From Thelephora terrestris (lineage: Eukaryota > Basidiomycota > Agaricomycetes > Thelephorales > Thelephoraceae), in assembly GCA_015956445.1 (NCBI GenBank), contig WIUZ02000012.1:310001-374000 (forward strand): a DNA stretch of 64,000 nt, in the 5' to 3' direction. How positions within the stretch are numbered: position 1 is the first letter of the stretch; each line of letters starts with the position of its first letter. A program made the translations under genes and the position numbers. This document shows, piece after piece, positions 54,995-64,000 of this stretch. Under the pieces are notes generated by a model. The model worked only from the letters and a program-made list of their open reading frames with translations. It searched no databases and was not told where the DNA came from.

Positions 54995-55856
54995 CTACGC
55001 TCCCTTGGCGTGATATTTGAGCTTCTCAAGTCCCTCTACTCGAGCCTCGTCTCGCAGTCTTCCTCTTTGCACAAACAAATACATCGAAAAGATTGTTCCG
55101 CAGAAACACCACCAAACGAAGTTCGCCCAACCTTTGTGCAAAAGCATGGTCAGTATTGGAGCGATCGAGGAAATGAGCAACGCGAGGAGATGAATATCGA
55201 CCGGAGGGATCGTTCCCGTTGAAGTCCACACGTTCGGCAATACAGAGGAGAGAAGTATGCGGATTTTTTGGTCAGTGGGGAGATGAAAGATGGAAATGCA
55301 GAGATAGCCCTGGAGACTGAGGTGGAGATAGGTAAACATGGTGTTGAGGGGGATCGGAGAGACTGTGCCAGGAGCCGAAAATAATACGGCAGTAGGTGGT
55401 CGATGGGGGTTAAAAAGGTATATTACATGTCTGACGCGAGTGTGAACGGGCGTTGATGAGGGCGAATGGAGGAGTCTCACAATACACAGGATAAAATGGC
55501 TATGATACCAATGCCAAGTTGGTGTTCGCGGTCGGATTTTACCATATGGTGCCGAATATCTTCAACAAATTCCTCCTGTTCTGTTGTACCCGAATCAGAG
55601 ATGTCGATAAGCCAGAGATTTCGAGGGCGCGGTTAGCTGTACCTTGTTCGTCAAGAATTCTGTCTCCATCATTCGAAGTCTCGCTGGTGTTCGCTTTAAA
55701 ACCAGCGCGTTTGCGAAATCGGTTGTGCACTTGGAAGAGTGCAGTGCTCATCGGCGTGGGTGTCAGCTGCGAAACGGCGAGTTGCGTCACGGTCGGCAGA
55801 TGGCGGTGGCGGTGGCGGAAGGCACTTTGATCGGAGGCGGATGCAGGGTCGATCAT
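54995..55856 (-). CDS. Small membrane protein, DUF7719-like
   Basis: The C-terminal exon encodes two or more membrane helices (DIHLLALLISSIAPILTMLL, ANFVWWCFCGTIFSMYLFV) followed by the hydrophilic end RLRDEARVEGLEKLKYHAKG. The end RxxxxxEGLEKLKYxAxGA is a block I associate with a conserved fungal family now called DUF7719, of unknown function. The upstream exon (from 55856, or from an internal ATG near 55751) encodes a hydrophilic region (RILDEQGTANRALEISGLST), and between them EHQLGIGIIAILSCVL would be a further helix. Exact exon borders were not resolved, so length and N-terminus are uncertain. Confidence 0.5.
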
Positions 55857-56039
55857 TGGTCAGTAGTCCCAATGCCAAGGAAATCAGGTCAGCCAAAACT
55901 TCCTTCACCAACCGGTTGACCGATCCTCAAACACATGAATTACTCATATCCGCTCCCCAATTTTCCAGACGATATATCCCCTCGGCTCGGACGCAGATCG
56001 ACGAAGTCCTGTGAACGGCCCAAATGTCTGGCCTCTTTC

Positions 56040-57930
56040 CAAGCGCCTTCTTTGATATTCACCATTCATGCTACCGCAATCGCCGGCTTACAATGGACAG
56101 ACTCTGACAAATATCACCGGTTTGGTCACGATGCATCACTCCACCCAGTTTTCGAAGCTCATCCCCTCCAAGTGACCTGCCTCGCTGGCGAGAAAAGGGG
56201 TAGCCGGTCTATCTCGACCGGTATCATAGTTTCCCCGGTTTCGTCCACCCTCCTCGGCTCTGTCAAAGTCGGTGATTTGGTCTCTCTCAATGCAAAGGTC
56301 TCGGAGTTTTGATTCGCGCCCGATCCCAACGACCTCCATCTCACCGGACCGTCTCTCCAATAAATATAACCACCATCTTGTCTTCCGTTCCAATCGCCCT
56401 TGGACGAGATTGAGGCCCAAATCACACTCAGCAATTATTGTTACTCGACTCTGGCTTGGATTCCTTCTTGTCAGTTCGTCTCCAGGACTCTCCATCCCGT
56501 CGTTTACGGCCAACCATTTATAGGAAAGCTATGAAGGGCAGGTTCTCACCGTGGGTTCGTTAATCTTTTCAGCGAATTTCGGGTCCGAGGTGGCTGGAAT
56601 GCGACTGCCAGCGCCAACACCTGCGGTGGGTTTATTTGGTGCGTCTGTCCCCATTCTGTGCTTGTCATTTCATTTCTTATAATAATCCTAGCACCTGATG
56701 GTATCCCGGATGATAACCCAGAGGCAATCATAGTAGGAACACCGCTCGATAGGACCAAGAATGTCCCAACAGCGCTCGGAAATGCTTACGAAGATATCGC
56801 CGGTGTGGTGACCTATCAGTACGCCTCGCTGCTCTGGGAGCTTAACTCTCCTCACATCATCCAGGTCCTTGGTTTCTACCATGCCTCACCCCCCAACGCC
56901 ATGAAATTAACCTTCGCCTCCGACTTTTTCGTCCCTCCTTCAAGCATAAAACCCTCAGAGGAGTCTGAGACCGCAGCCGATTTGGGCACCGCTCATCCGT
57001 GTCAATCGCGGCGCCAAATTTCAGTCATCTTCCTGCAGTCGCCAATCACATCGCAGAGTACTTGAACGCACCAGACACGATGATGTTTGTACAGGAAATT
57101 AAAGATGATTCTGGGCCAACGGAAGCGCTAATCTCACGCTAACCACTATTGTGAGCGCCTTCCAAAAGGAGAGTGGCATACTGTACATAATGTTCCATAG
57201 ACATCGCCCCGGTTACTAACCAAGATGGGGGCCAACCTGGTGGAAACATTCGGCAAGTACACCTGCGAGCCCTCAGCGCTTCCACCCTTTGCCTCTCACT
57301 GACTGTCCGTTCTGGTGAGCTACCGAGCGGAGAAAGTGATGCTGCTTTCCGGGACTCCCGCGTTGCGCTTGACCCAACAAGTGTGCATAAGATCTCGCTG
57401 ACGTAGGCGTATCTTTGCGCACGTCATCCAAGCGCGCACTAATGAAGTTACAAATTTAATCCTTGTCGGATTGATCCTACGACTGAGGTATGGACAAGTT
57501 CACGGTAACCCTTTGTAGCCGCCTGGGGGACCCCGTCCGGCAACACCCTCTTCGCGATCGATGTTCATTTGAGCGCTAAGGACGGCAGTCCTTCAACCCA
57601 AGGGAACGCACGGCCCCCGGCGCTGCCGATCAGCGCACGAAGTAGGTCCGATTCGCAGCGGTTTGTCTGGTTGTTATCTAGAGTGCGAGGGTCATAGTTG
57701 CGGGAGACTTGAATGAATTTGTTCAGACTAGGAGCGTCTTTGCCCTATTCGATGAATTACTGACCGAGATTGACGAGAGCTCTGGCGGTTGCCAGAATTT
57801 CGAGCAGGTTGTGAGCTAGGCCCATTCCAGGTCTCTCGAAAGAAATCGCGGAGTCGATAACGGGGGAAGCGACATCAGTACAGTGCCATTGACCATGACC
57901 CCACGGTTGCACGGATTATTGTTCACTGAT
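56040..57930 (+). pseudogene. Decayed secreted endonuclease/exonuclease/phosphatase gene
   Basis: Conserved blocks of a fungal extracellular nuclease of the endonuclease/exonuclease/phosphatase superfamily occur in the right order: GSVKVGDLVSLNAKVSEF, then PNDLHLTGPSL, VPTALGNAYEDIAGVVTYQY, FSHLPAVANHIAEYLNAPDT, MMFVQEIKDDSGP, SANLTLTTIVSA, DIAPVTNQDGGQPGGNIRQV, WGTPSGNTLFAIDVHLSAKD, RVIVAGDLNEFVQTRSVFAL and AIDHDPTVARI. The catalytic NQDGG, HLSxKDG, GDxN and DHDP motifs are all still readable. The blocks lie in different frames: a TGA follows VSEF, there are frame changes near 56360 and 57120, and some parts between blocks have drifted beyond recognition. Introns cannot explain all of this. 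It looks like a recently inactivated gene, because many blocks are intact. Confidence 0.72.
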
Positions 57931-59643
57931 TTACCTCGTTCTGTCATGTTCGTACATAAGCCCTACACAACACCGGGCGAAGTTGATTGCGTCAGTTCGG
58001 TTAATTCCGAACGACAGGCTTTGCCCCTTCGATTCAGCTGACATGACACTGGCCGTTCTAGAAGCATCTCCTGCAGCAATCTATCTTTTGTTTTGCCAGA
58101 AGAAGTTTGGGGCGGCTGGCCTCCACCGAGCGTGACTGTGCCTGGCCAATCCGGATGTTAAGGGGAAGTATGATGGTTGCTTGTGATCGTATGGATGTAT
58201 GGACTGCGACCCTGGAGTTCGCCGAGACGCAGTCCCTGGCGAACTAGCAAAATTTTCCCCGAACCTGATTCAGTAAAGCTCGGAACACCGGTGTGTACTT
58301 GATGGCTGTTTGACAGTGGAGCCTGCTACGAGCAATCTCTCCCCAGGCCGATGGATTCGGAATCGTTTGCTCTTTTTTGCTGAATGATATATCCTGCTTG
58401 GAGGAAGGCGCAAAAAGGAACATCTGACAGAATCCCCAGTATCAGCTGCTCTGAACCACAGGTCTCCTCAGGTGGTTCGGTGACTCTCCACGATAGATGG
58501 GGTTTCCTCCACCTGCTCCTTGGATCCCGATCTCGAGGAGCAGCCCCAAACGGGTCCGAGGTAGAACGTGGGTATCTTTCAGAGGCAATAGCGGGATGGT
58601 TGTCGGCAAGACGTTCAAGTGCCTATCGGTGTAGATAACAATGTTCTGGAATCCGGGCTGTCGGAAATGAGACCCGGAAGCCCTCTACCCATCATTGGGA
58701 AGTCGCAATTCAAGTGCATGAAAGCAGTCTCGACCTGGCACTTGTCTATTGAACTGAAGAAAATTTCAAGAGCAGGCATTGGTTCCGAGCGGCGGAAGTC
58801 TGAGAGATGTATAAGGAATTGATACTTAGGGGTGAAGAACGTAGCGCTCTCTGTGGATGTTTGCGTCTAGACCTTCCACCTCGAGGACTTGAATATATGA
58901 ATGCTTGGGACTGTGTGCGCGAAAGGGGCGGGTATCGAGAAGGCCGAGCGGGAGGCGTGGCATCAATGACCGCGCAAGGTAGCGCCCGTGACTGATGTGA
59001 CTAGAAGCCAACGTATTACGGGAGCGCTCTTCCTTTCCGTAGCTGTGTCGAAATAACAAAGCGTTCCGCCAACCGCGTACGAAAACCAGCTATTTGTCCG
59101 GGTTTCACGCTTTGGAGGGAGTTGGACAAGTTTGCGAATTGACTGCGCGGCGGGGTACCGACCCGAAGAGGAAGATTGGACACGTGTCGCCGTTAGATCA
59201 GGATTTAAATGGTAAGCGCTATGACGCATATCTGGGCCTGGCTGTGTATTCAGAAGAGATCAGTGCGGGATTGAATTGTATCAAATGTTCATCCAGGTGG
59301 ATGACGTGAGCGTGCATCGACTTCTTATCTCCAGCCTCGTGCCAGGTAACGAGGGGCGTCGGTCGCGATTCTCAATCCACGGCGGGTGACGGACAATGCT
59401 GCAGCAGCCTGAACTTCGGTGACTTCACAGCAATGCGCACCCTCATTTCATGGCTGTGAACAACAGCCATATTCACTCACGGCTTGATCAGTCCTGATGA
59501 GTGGCATTGACGGCTGATAGCAAGACGTAAAGGCAGTAACTGTCGAGGAGAGCCTCGTGCTAGCCAGATTTGAACCATTCTGCCACTCCACAGCAAAAGG
59601 TATAAAACGTCCTCTCTCCGAGTGCAGAAGGAGCCAACCTACC
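57931..59643. other. Gene-free 1.7 kb
   Basis: The longest stretch without a gene in the right half. Short open frames such as plus 58384-58638 have no family resemblance. It may contain decayed sequence like the nuclease relic next to it, but no blocks could be identified. TATAAAA at 59601 lies 43 bp upstream of the next start codon. Confidence 0.4.
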
Positions 59644-60216
59644 ATGTCCCACTACCATCGTACCCCCCGTGGCTCTCAGCCACTCCTCTACGCTAATGTT
59701 GCCACTACCCCGTACCAGAACGTGGGGTCTCTTCATCCCCCCCAAGTCTACCGCGTAGCTCCTTCTGAGCCGTCCCACCGTGGCCACCACAGGTCGTCGT
59801 CCAGGAGCCGCAGTCATAGACGGTCTCATTCTTCTAGTGGTGGTGGTCATCATCACCGTCGGCACCACCGCAGCTCTACTCCGAGCCACTCCATACCCAC
59901 TTACTACTCACCACCTCCAGGTGTCCACAATGTCAGTCGATCTCTCTTCACCGTACCGTCGGAGAATGGTGATCTAACTCTAAATTTTCAGACTCTTCCC
60001 ACCCGTCACCGTCGTCACTCATACTCGATGCCCAGCCATCACTACCACAGTTCCAGCCGTGATCCCCACCGGCCCGCCCAGTATGGCCACCATGACCCCC
60101 GCTACCTGTCTCACCGTGGAGAGTCGATCGGAGAACGCATAAAACGGTTCTTCGGCATCGGCATTTACAGACCCAGGTACTCAGGGCACCAAAGCCGACC
60201 ACTTTATGCTCAGTAA
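59644..60216 (+). CDS. Small His/Arg/Ser-rich protein
   Basis: Single exon of 190 residues. Starts MSHYHRTPRGSQPLLYANVA. The middle is built of His, Arg and Ser (HRGHHRSSSRSRSHRRSHSS, GGGHHHRRHHRSS), with SR-like pairs. The end carries a more ordered segment GESIGERIKRFFGIGIYRPR, which could be an amphipathic helix. A TATA box (GGTATAAAAC at 59599) at a normal distance upstream supports it as a gene. The His-rich part might bind metal, and the RS/SR pairs suggest phosphorylation, but no function is known to me. Related low-complexity proteins with a terminal ERIKRFFG-like motif seem common in mushrooms. Confidence 0.7.
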   Translation: MSHYHRTPRGSQPLLYANVATTPYQNVGSLHPPQVYRVAPSEPSHRGHHRSSSRSRSHRRSHSSSGGGHHHRRHHRSSTPSHSIPTYYSPPPGVHNVSRSLFTVPSENGDLTLNFQTLPTRHRRHSYSMPSHHYHSSSRDPHRPAQYGHHDPRYLSHRGESIGERIKRFFGIGIYRPRYSGHQSRPLYAQ

Positions 60217-60811
60217 TTTATGTTGTAACTGTACAAACACACAAGCCATCTGCCGGTAGTATCGTCTCGTCTCGTTTGCTGTCATGTAATGTTGTTTTGT
60301 TTTCCTATGCCATGTATTCTTGCAACGCCCTGTACTCCCGTATAGCACGTAATTCGAAACGTTCTCTCAACGCCGTCCAAGGTCTGCACGCTAAGTTGAA
60401 TCATTAGCCGAGTTTGTGAGGCTCTGGCTTGCGGGGGTTGTAGCTACTTATGTATTGTCAGCAGACGCATTGGTAATGCTTACACTTTGCTTATCTAATT
60501 TCCGCGAGTCGGCTCGGGCATCTGTTTGCCCCCACACGAAATTGTGACAAATATTTGGCAACGCAAAATCATAGCGTACATACCCCGTACCAAAGTAGAT
60601 TACATAGATTCAACATGAGAAAGAAATCGGAATAAGCGAGCTTGGCACTGCCATGAGAGTACCCTCATGAATAAATTTCTCGATCAGCGCCTCACGTGAC
60701 CGATACCAATCCCACTCAACACGAGCGTTCTCCTACCCCGAGCTAGATCACAACGACAGGATCCACAGACTACCTGCGAACGACACAAAATCATCTGCGC
60801 CTGACCCATGA
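60217..60811. other. Intergenic region
   Basis: 595 bp with 3' UTR of the His-rich gene and promoter of the AGC kinase. No further feature identified. Confidence 0.4.
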
Positions 60812-63623
60812 ATGTCTTCCAGATGGCTCAAACGGAGAACGCGCCTCAGAGAACTCTTGGCCGTCTCTGTGCAGGATGAGGATGAGGAGGCCCTCGCCAT
60901 CGACCGCGTGCTTCACGGTCAGAATGTTATAGGAAAGACAGGTATTTACCGCCAACACGATCGATTACCGTAACATCGTCTCTCAGGCGTCTTTACCAAG
61001 CGAAAACCATCGAGGTCGATAAGCTGAGGTTTTCAGAAAAGGATCTGACCCGCATTGGCACCCTTGAGCACGGCTCTTTTGGCGAGGTACGTCACTCTTG
61101 TTTCGTTGCCCCACCGCCGTGTAGTGACTTCTCGTCCTGGTTAGATCGAAATCGTTTCGTGCATTTTTGATGGCGCGGCCTATGCTCGAAAAATCATCAA
61201 TAAACACTTCGCCCTGCGTAACAGAGATGTGAGGATACCTTTTTGTATACTCATACGTTCTCTCAGTTACCTACTTTCAGCAATGTTTCGTGCAACTCGA
61301 AAGGGATATCTTGCTACGGGCTCGCAAGACCAAATCGGATTGGGCTCCTCATCTCTTGTGCGCATTCCAAACTCCAACCGAGCTGAACCTCGTCATGGAT
61401 TTCCTCGAGGGCGGAACTCTATGGGATGTGCTGGAATCTAGTCCGCTTGATGGCAAAATTTCGGAAGAAGACCTCTTATGGTGGACGCCCCAGATAATAT
61501 GCGCCATAGATTGGTGCCACGGACAGGGATACGTTCATAGGTGGGCACGTGTCGACCTCGTCTACCTTCCGCCCTAATATTTGTAATTCCAGGGATATCA
61601 AGCCACACAATTTCGTCTTGACCCGCTCGTACTATGTCCAGCTGATCGACTTTGGGTCTGCCGCTCCACTGTTTCCTCCTACAGAGCAGGGGGTTCGCCT
61701 GCTCCCCAAACGTCATTGTTTGGTCCCATGTGGAACCTGTGACTACATATCACCCGAGATCCTCCGCTCACACGAGGAGGCATTGGTCGCTCTCGAAATG
61801 TCCGATGGTGAATTCTACGTAGAGAAGAACAGTGGCGATGAGCTAGGTTACGGTGTAGAAGTCGACTGGTGGAGCTTAGGCGCAATGCTCTACGAGATGA
61901 TTTATGGTGTGGCTCCTTTCTTTGCCAATGATATTAAACAGACGTATGCCAAAATAATGAACCACCAGGTGCGTCTGCACTTTTGGGGACCGGAAAGTTC
62001 CAAACGCCTTACAAACCCAGCGGTACCTACGATTCGACAGGAGTGTTCCCGTCTCAGGCCTGTTCCAAACGCTACTCAAGGGGTGCGTTAACCGACTTGC
62101 GCTGTGGGATTGTTTTGACACCGCCCAAGGTTACTCGTTGACGCTGAACACCGTTTGGGGAGGCACGGAACCAAGGAAATCAAGTCTCAGGGAATTTTCC
62201 GTGATATCCCGTGGCACGCTGTCCTTGACAGTAAGATACCTTGTCCTCTGAGTGTTTCGGCCTCATTCATCCCAGACGCACAGGACCCAAGCCTCGAGAC
62301 CTGCATCTTCCAGAATTTAATTATGACGTTCCGTTGACCGGGCATCTTATTCCCGAAGACTCCCCCGATCCGGTGGCTCAGCCGCCTCTCCTTAACGACT
62401 CTGATACGTCCTTGCCATTCGCACTTGCAGCTCTTCGTCAACTTTCCCCAAGCTCCCTCGCTATCTCTTCGATGCAAATGACTCCAGCCAGTAAATTCAC
62501 CCATTCTATTGCTGGAAATACCGGTCAAACGGGTTCTTCGTTTATTGGGTTCAGCTGGGGACCCGCTTCCGATGCCTTTGATCCGAGGGAAAGCTCTCTC
62601 ACACCGAAAAGGGTTTCCTTCCATGGTACACTTGAAGCGACACGGAACCAAGCTCTCCGCAATCACTTGACGGTACCGGCCACGCCACAAGGGAGCACAG
62701 GCAAGGCATTCGCTACCCCTGTGAGAGGAAATCCAATGGCGACCCCCTTTGCGCGTCCATCGACCGTTCGTCGGAGTACTGCTCCGAGGCGAATTATATC
62801 AGACCGGGAGGCGATGAAGGAACTCGTAAACCTTGTGGGAATGAGCGCGAGGAAGAGGGTGATTGAGAGCGGACGGAAACCCAAGCTACTTTCTGGGATA
62901 TCGGTTGGGGAAAGGAGTACCGGGAGGACCTCAAGTGGGACCATCAAGGAACTCCGATTCGACATGGCGTCGATTGTTGTCCCCCCAGATGAGAGGGTCA
63001 AGCAACGGACGAGAACGTCGTCGGGATCCCTATCATACACCAGCTCAATGGCTTCCGCTGACGCAAGTTCGAGAGCGAGCGAACCGACGTGGTCACGAAT
63101 GCCTCCCCAACCAAATTTCACAATCACGGGAACAAGTTCTGGATCGGGGTTGGACGAAGAGGAGGCAGACGAGTACTTCGAGGGTGTAGATGAGGAGACG
63201 GAGACTGAGACTGATATACCCGCGAGTCCGACGCCCGGTCCGCGGCCCGGGTCCGCAATGTCGATGATGTCGAAACGGAGTCAAACGCCGACGGTGACAA
63301 TGAGCTACGGTACCTTTGGTACGCTCCCTTCTTCTGGTTCATTGAATGCGGGATCCGGGGCGGCGCAGCGGAGAAGCAGCGGAAGTTACCTGACCGTACC
63401 AAGCGTGTATCCGGAACCGATGCCGCCCGCCTCTGACCCCATCCTGGCCACTGTCACTCCACGAAGCCCCGGCCGAGGTCGAGCGAACAGTGCTGGGAAC
63501 CAGGAGGGAGATCCGTTATCCGACAACGTTTTCGATCGGTTAGACAGAAGGCACACAAAGCTTGTGGAAGACATTTCTGGAATTCACAGAAGGTTGGGTG
63601 ATCTCGCTAGGCAGATGGGGTAG
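60812..63623 (+). CDS. AGC-family protein kinase (DMPK/ROCK-like) with long C-terminal extension
   Basis: Starts [20 protein letters not shown]; introns join [194 protein letters not shown] and [17 protein letters not shown]. The CDYISPEIL and RLGRHG blocks are typical of DMPK/MRCK/ROCK kinases. The DFG motif is followed by S-A, not L/M-S/A. About 430 Ser/Thr/Pro-rich residues follow, ending in a helix ([20 protein letters not shown]). The frame breaks near 62316, within AATTTAATT: one extra T would join IFQN to [16 protein letters not shown]. Confidence 0.85.
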
Positions 63624-63854
63624 GCTTGCTTGTCGGATAAGAGGGTGCGTTGTAGTGATACATCGTACATATTACGTTAGCATCGTGAATTCGTGGATGG
63701 GTTTCATCATAGGGACATTGGGCCCGATCATTGTCTAGTTCAGATTTAACTTTCCGCTAACCGCCCACATCAGTGCTACCGTAGATTCGATTCACCGTCT
63801 GTGAACACCCACATTCAGATCTCACTATTGGTATCGGAAGCGTTGTGGCAGTGA
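63624..63854. other. Intergenic region
   Basis: 3' flank of the AGC kinase. Nothing recognised. Confidence 0.35.
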
Positions 63855-64000
63855 AACTCACGCCGATTGGTGCTGGGATGCACCGTGACGCGCTCCTTAC
63901 CCTCGACCCAACTCGACTTGCCTTCGCCCAGCGGGAACGCTTCGCGACAGATGGCGGGACTGAGATTTGGCCCGGGCCTAGAAGTCAAAACATGCAGAAT
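63855..64000 (-). CDS. Possible 3' part of a gene entering from the right edge
   Basis: The minus strand stays open from the window edge and reads LSPAICREAFPLGEGKSSWV, then EGKERVTVHPSTNR, followed by a good donor (GTGAGT) near 63861. The composition looks coding rather than random, but the piece is too short to name a family, and it could also be chance. Confidence 0.25.

Noticed and set aside
59545-59590. tRNA-like stretch (GATTTGAACCATTCTGCC)
   Set aside because: It resembles part of a reversed T-arm but no acceptor stem, D-arm or anticodon arm could be folded around it.
1-64000. A fungal secondary-metabolite cluster, CRISPR array or intact transposon
   Set aside because: No polyketide synthase, NRPS or terpene synthase, no regular direct repeats with spacers, and no transposase, reverse transcriptase or integrase blocks were found on either strand.

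Overview
The window is nuclear DNA of a filamentous basidiomycete, most likely an Agaricomycete. Genes are dense on both strands and are cut by many short GT-AG introns, mostly about 45-65 nt. The gene set fits: a fungal bZIP factor, a secreted oxalate decarboxylase, an AA9 lytic polysaccharide monooxygenase, a GH125 mannosidase, a Zn2Cys6 regulator, a small multi-pass membrane protein of a type common in mushrooms, and single-copy mitochondrial, ribosomal and proteasome genes. No rRNA, tRNA, CRISPR array, LTR element or intact transposase was recognised. The species cannot be named from the sequence alone.

Layout. 0-7.4 kb: 3' end of an Atf1/CREB-type bZIP gene, a long gap, a Q-rich conserved protein (-), a membrane-anchored DUF3445 haem protein (-), and ATP synthase subunit d (+). 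7.6-16.9 kb (+): a Ser/Pro-rich protein, an FGGY carbohydrate kinase, an SSXT/SS18-like Q/M-rich protein and a probable mitochondrial protein. 17-22.6 kb: F-box protein (-), oxalate decarboxylase (+), SH3 protein (+). 23-30.3 kb (-): a 1411-residue PPR protein, a coilin-like protein and proteasome subunit Rpn10. 30.5-37.6 kb: a WW-like protein (+), ribosomal P1 (-), a cytochrome b5/acyl-CoA dehydrogenase fusion (-), ribosomal S25 (+) and AA9 LPMO (-). 37.9-38.55 kb: an inverted-repeat (foldback) element in the region upstream of the LPMO. 39-41 kb: gene-poor. 41-48.9 kb: TMX/PDI-type oxidoreductase (-) head-to-head with KEOPS subunit Cgi121 (+), a Zn2Cys6 regulator with two clusters (-), complex I NDUFB7 (+), SCO1 (-), a multi-pass membrane protein (-). 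50-54.6 kb: GH125 (+) and a single-exon protein kinase (-). 55-64 kb: a small membrane protein (-), a decayed secreted nuclease gene (+), a His/Arg/Ser-rich small protein (+), a large AGC kinase (+), and perhaps the 3' edge of another gene (-).

Functional links. Mitochondrial genes are numerous (ATP synthase d, NDUFB7, SCO1, PPR protein, and the presequence-bearing 16 kb gene) but scattered, so there is no co-regulated cluster. The oxalate decarboxylase and AA9 LPMO point to a saprotrophic or plant-associated life. Nothing here forms an obvious new multi-gene system. The points worth following are the foldback element upstream of the LPMO, candidate 25- and 28-nt introns, the coilin-like and SSXT-like proteins, the tandem zinc clusters, start-codon-only first coding exons in both ribosomal protein genes, and a 71-bp divergent promoter.
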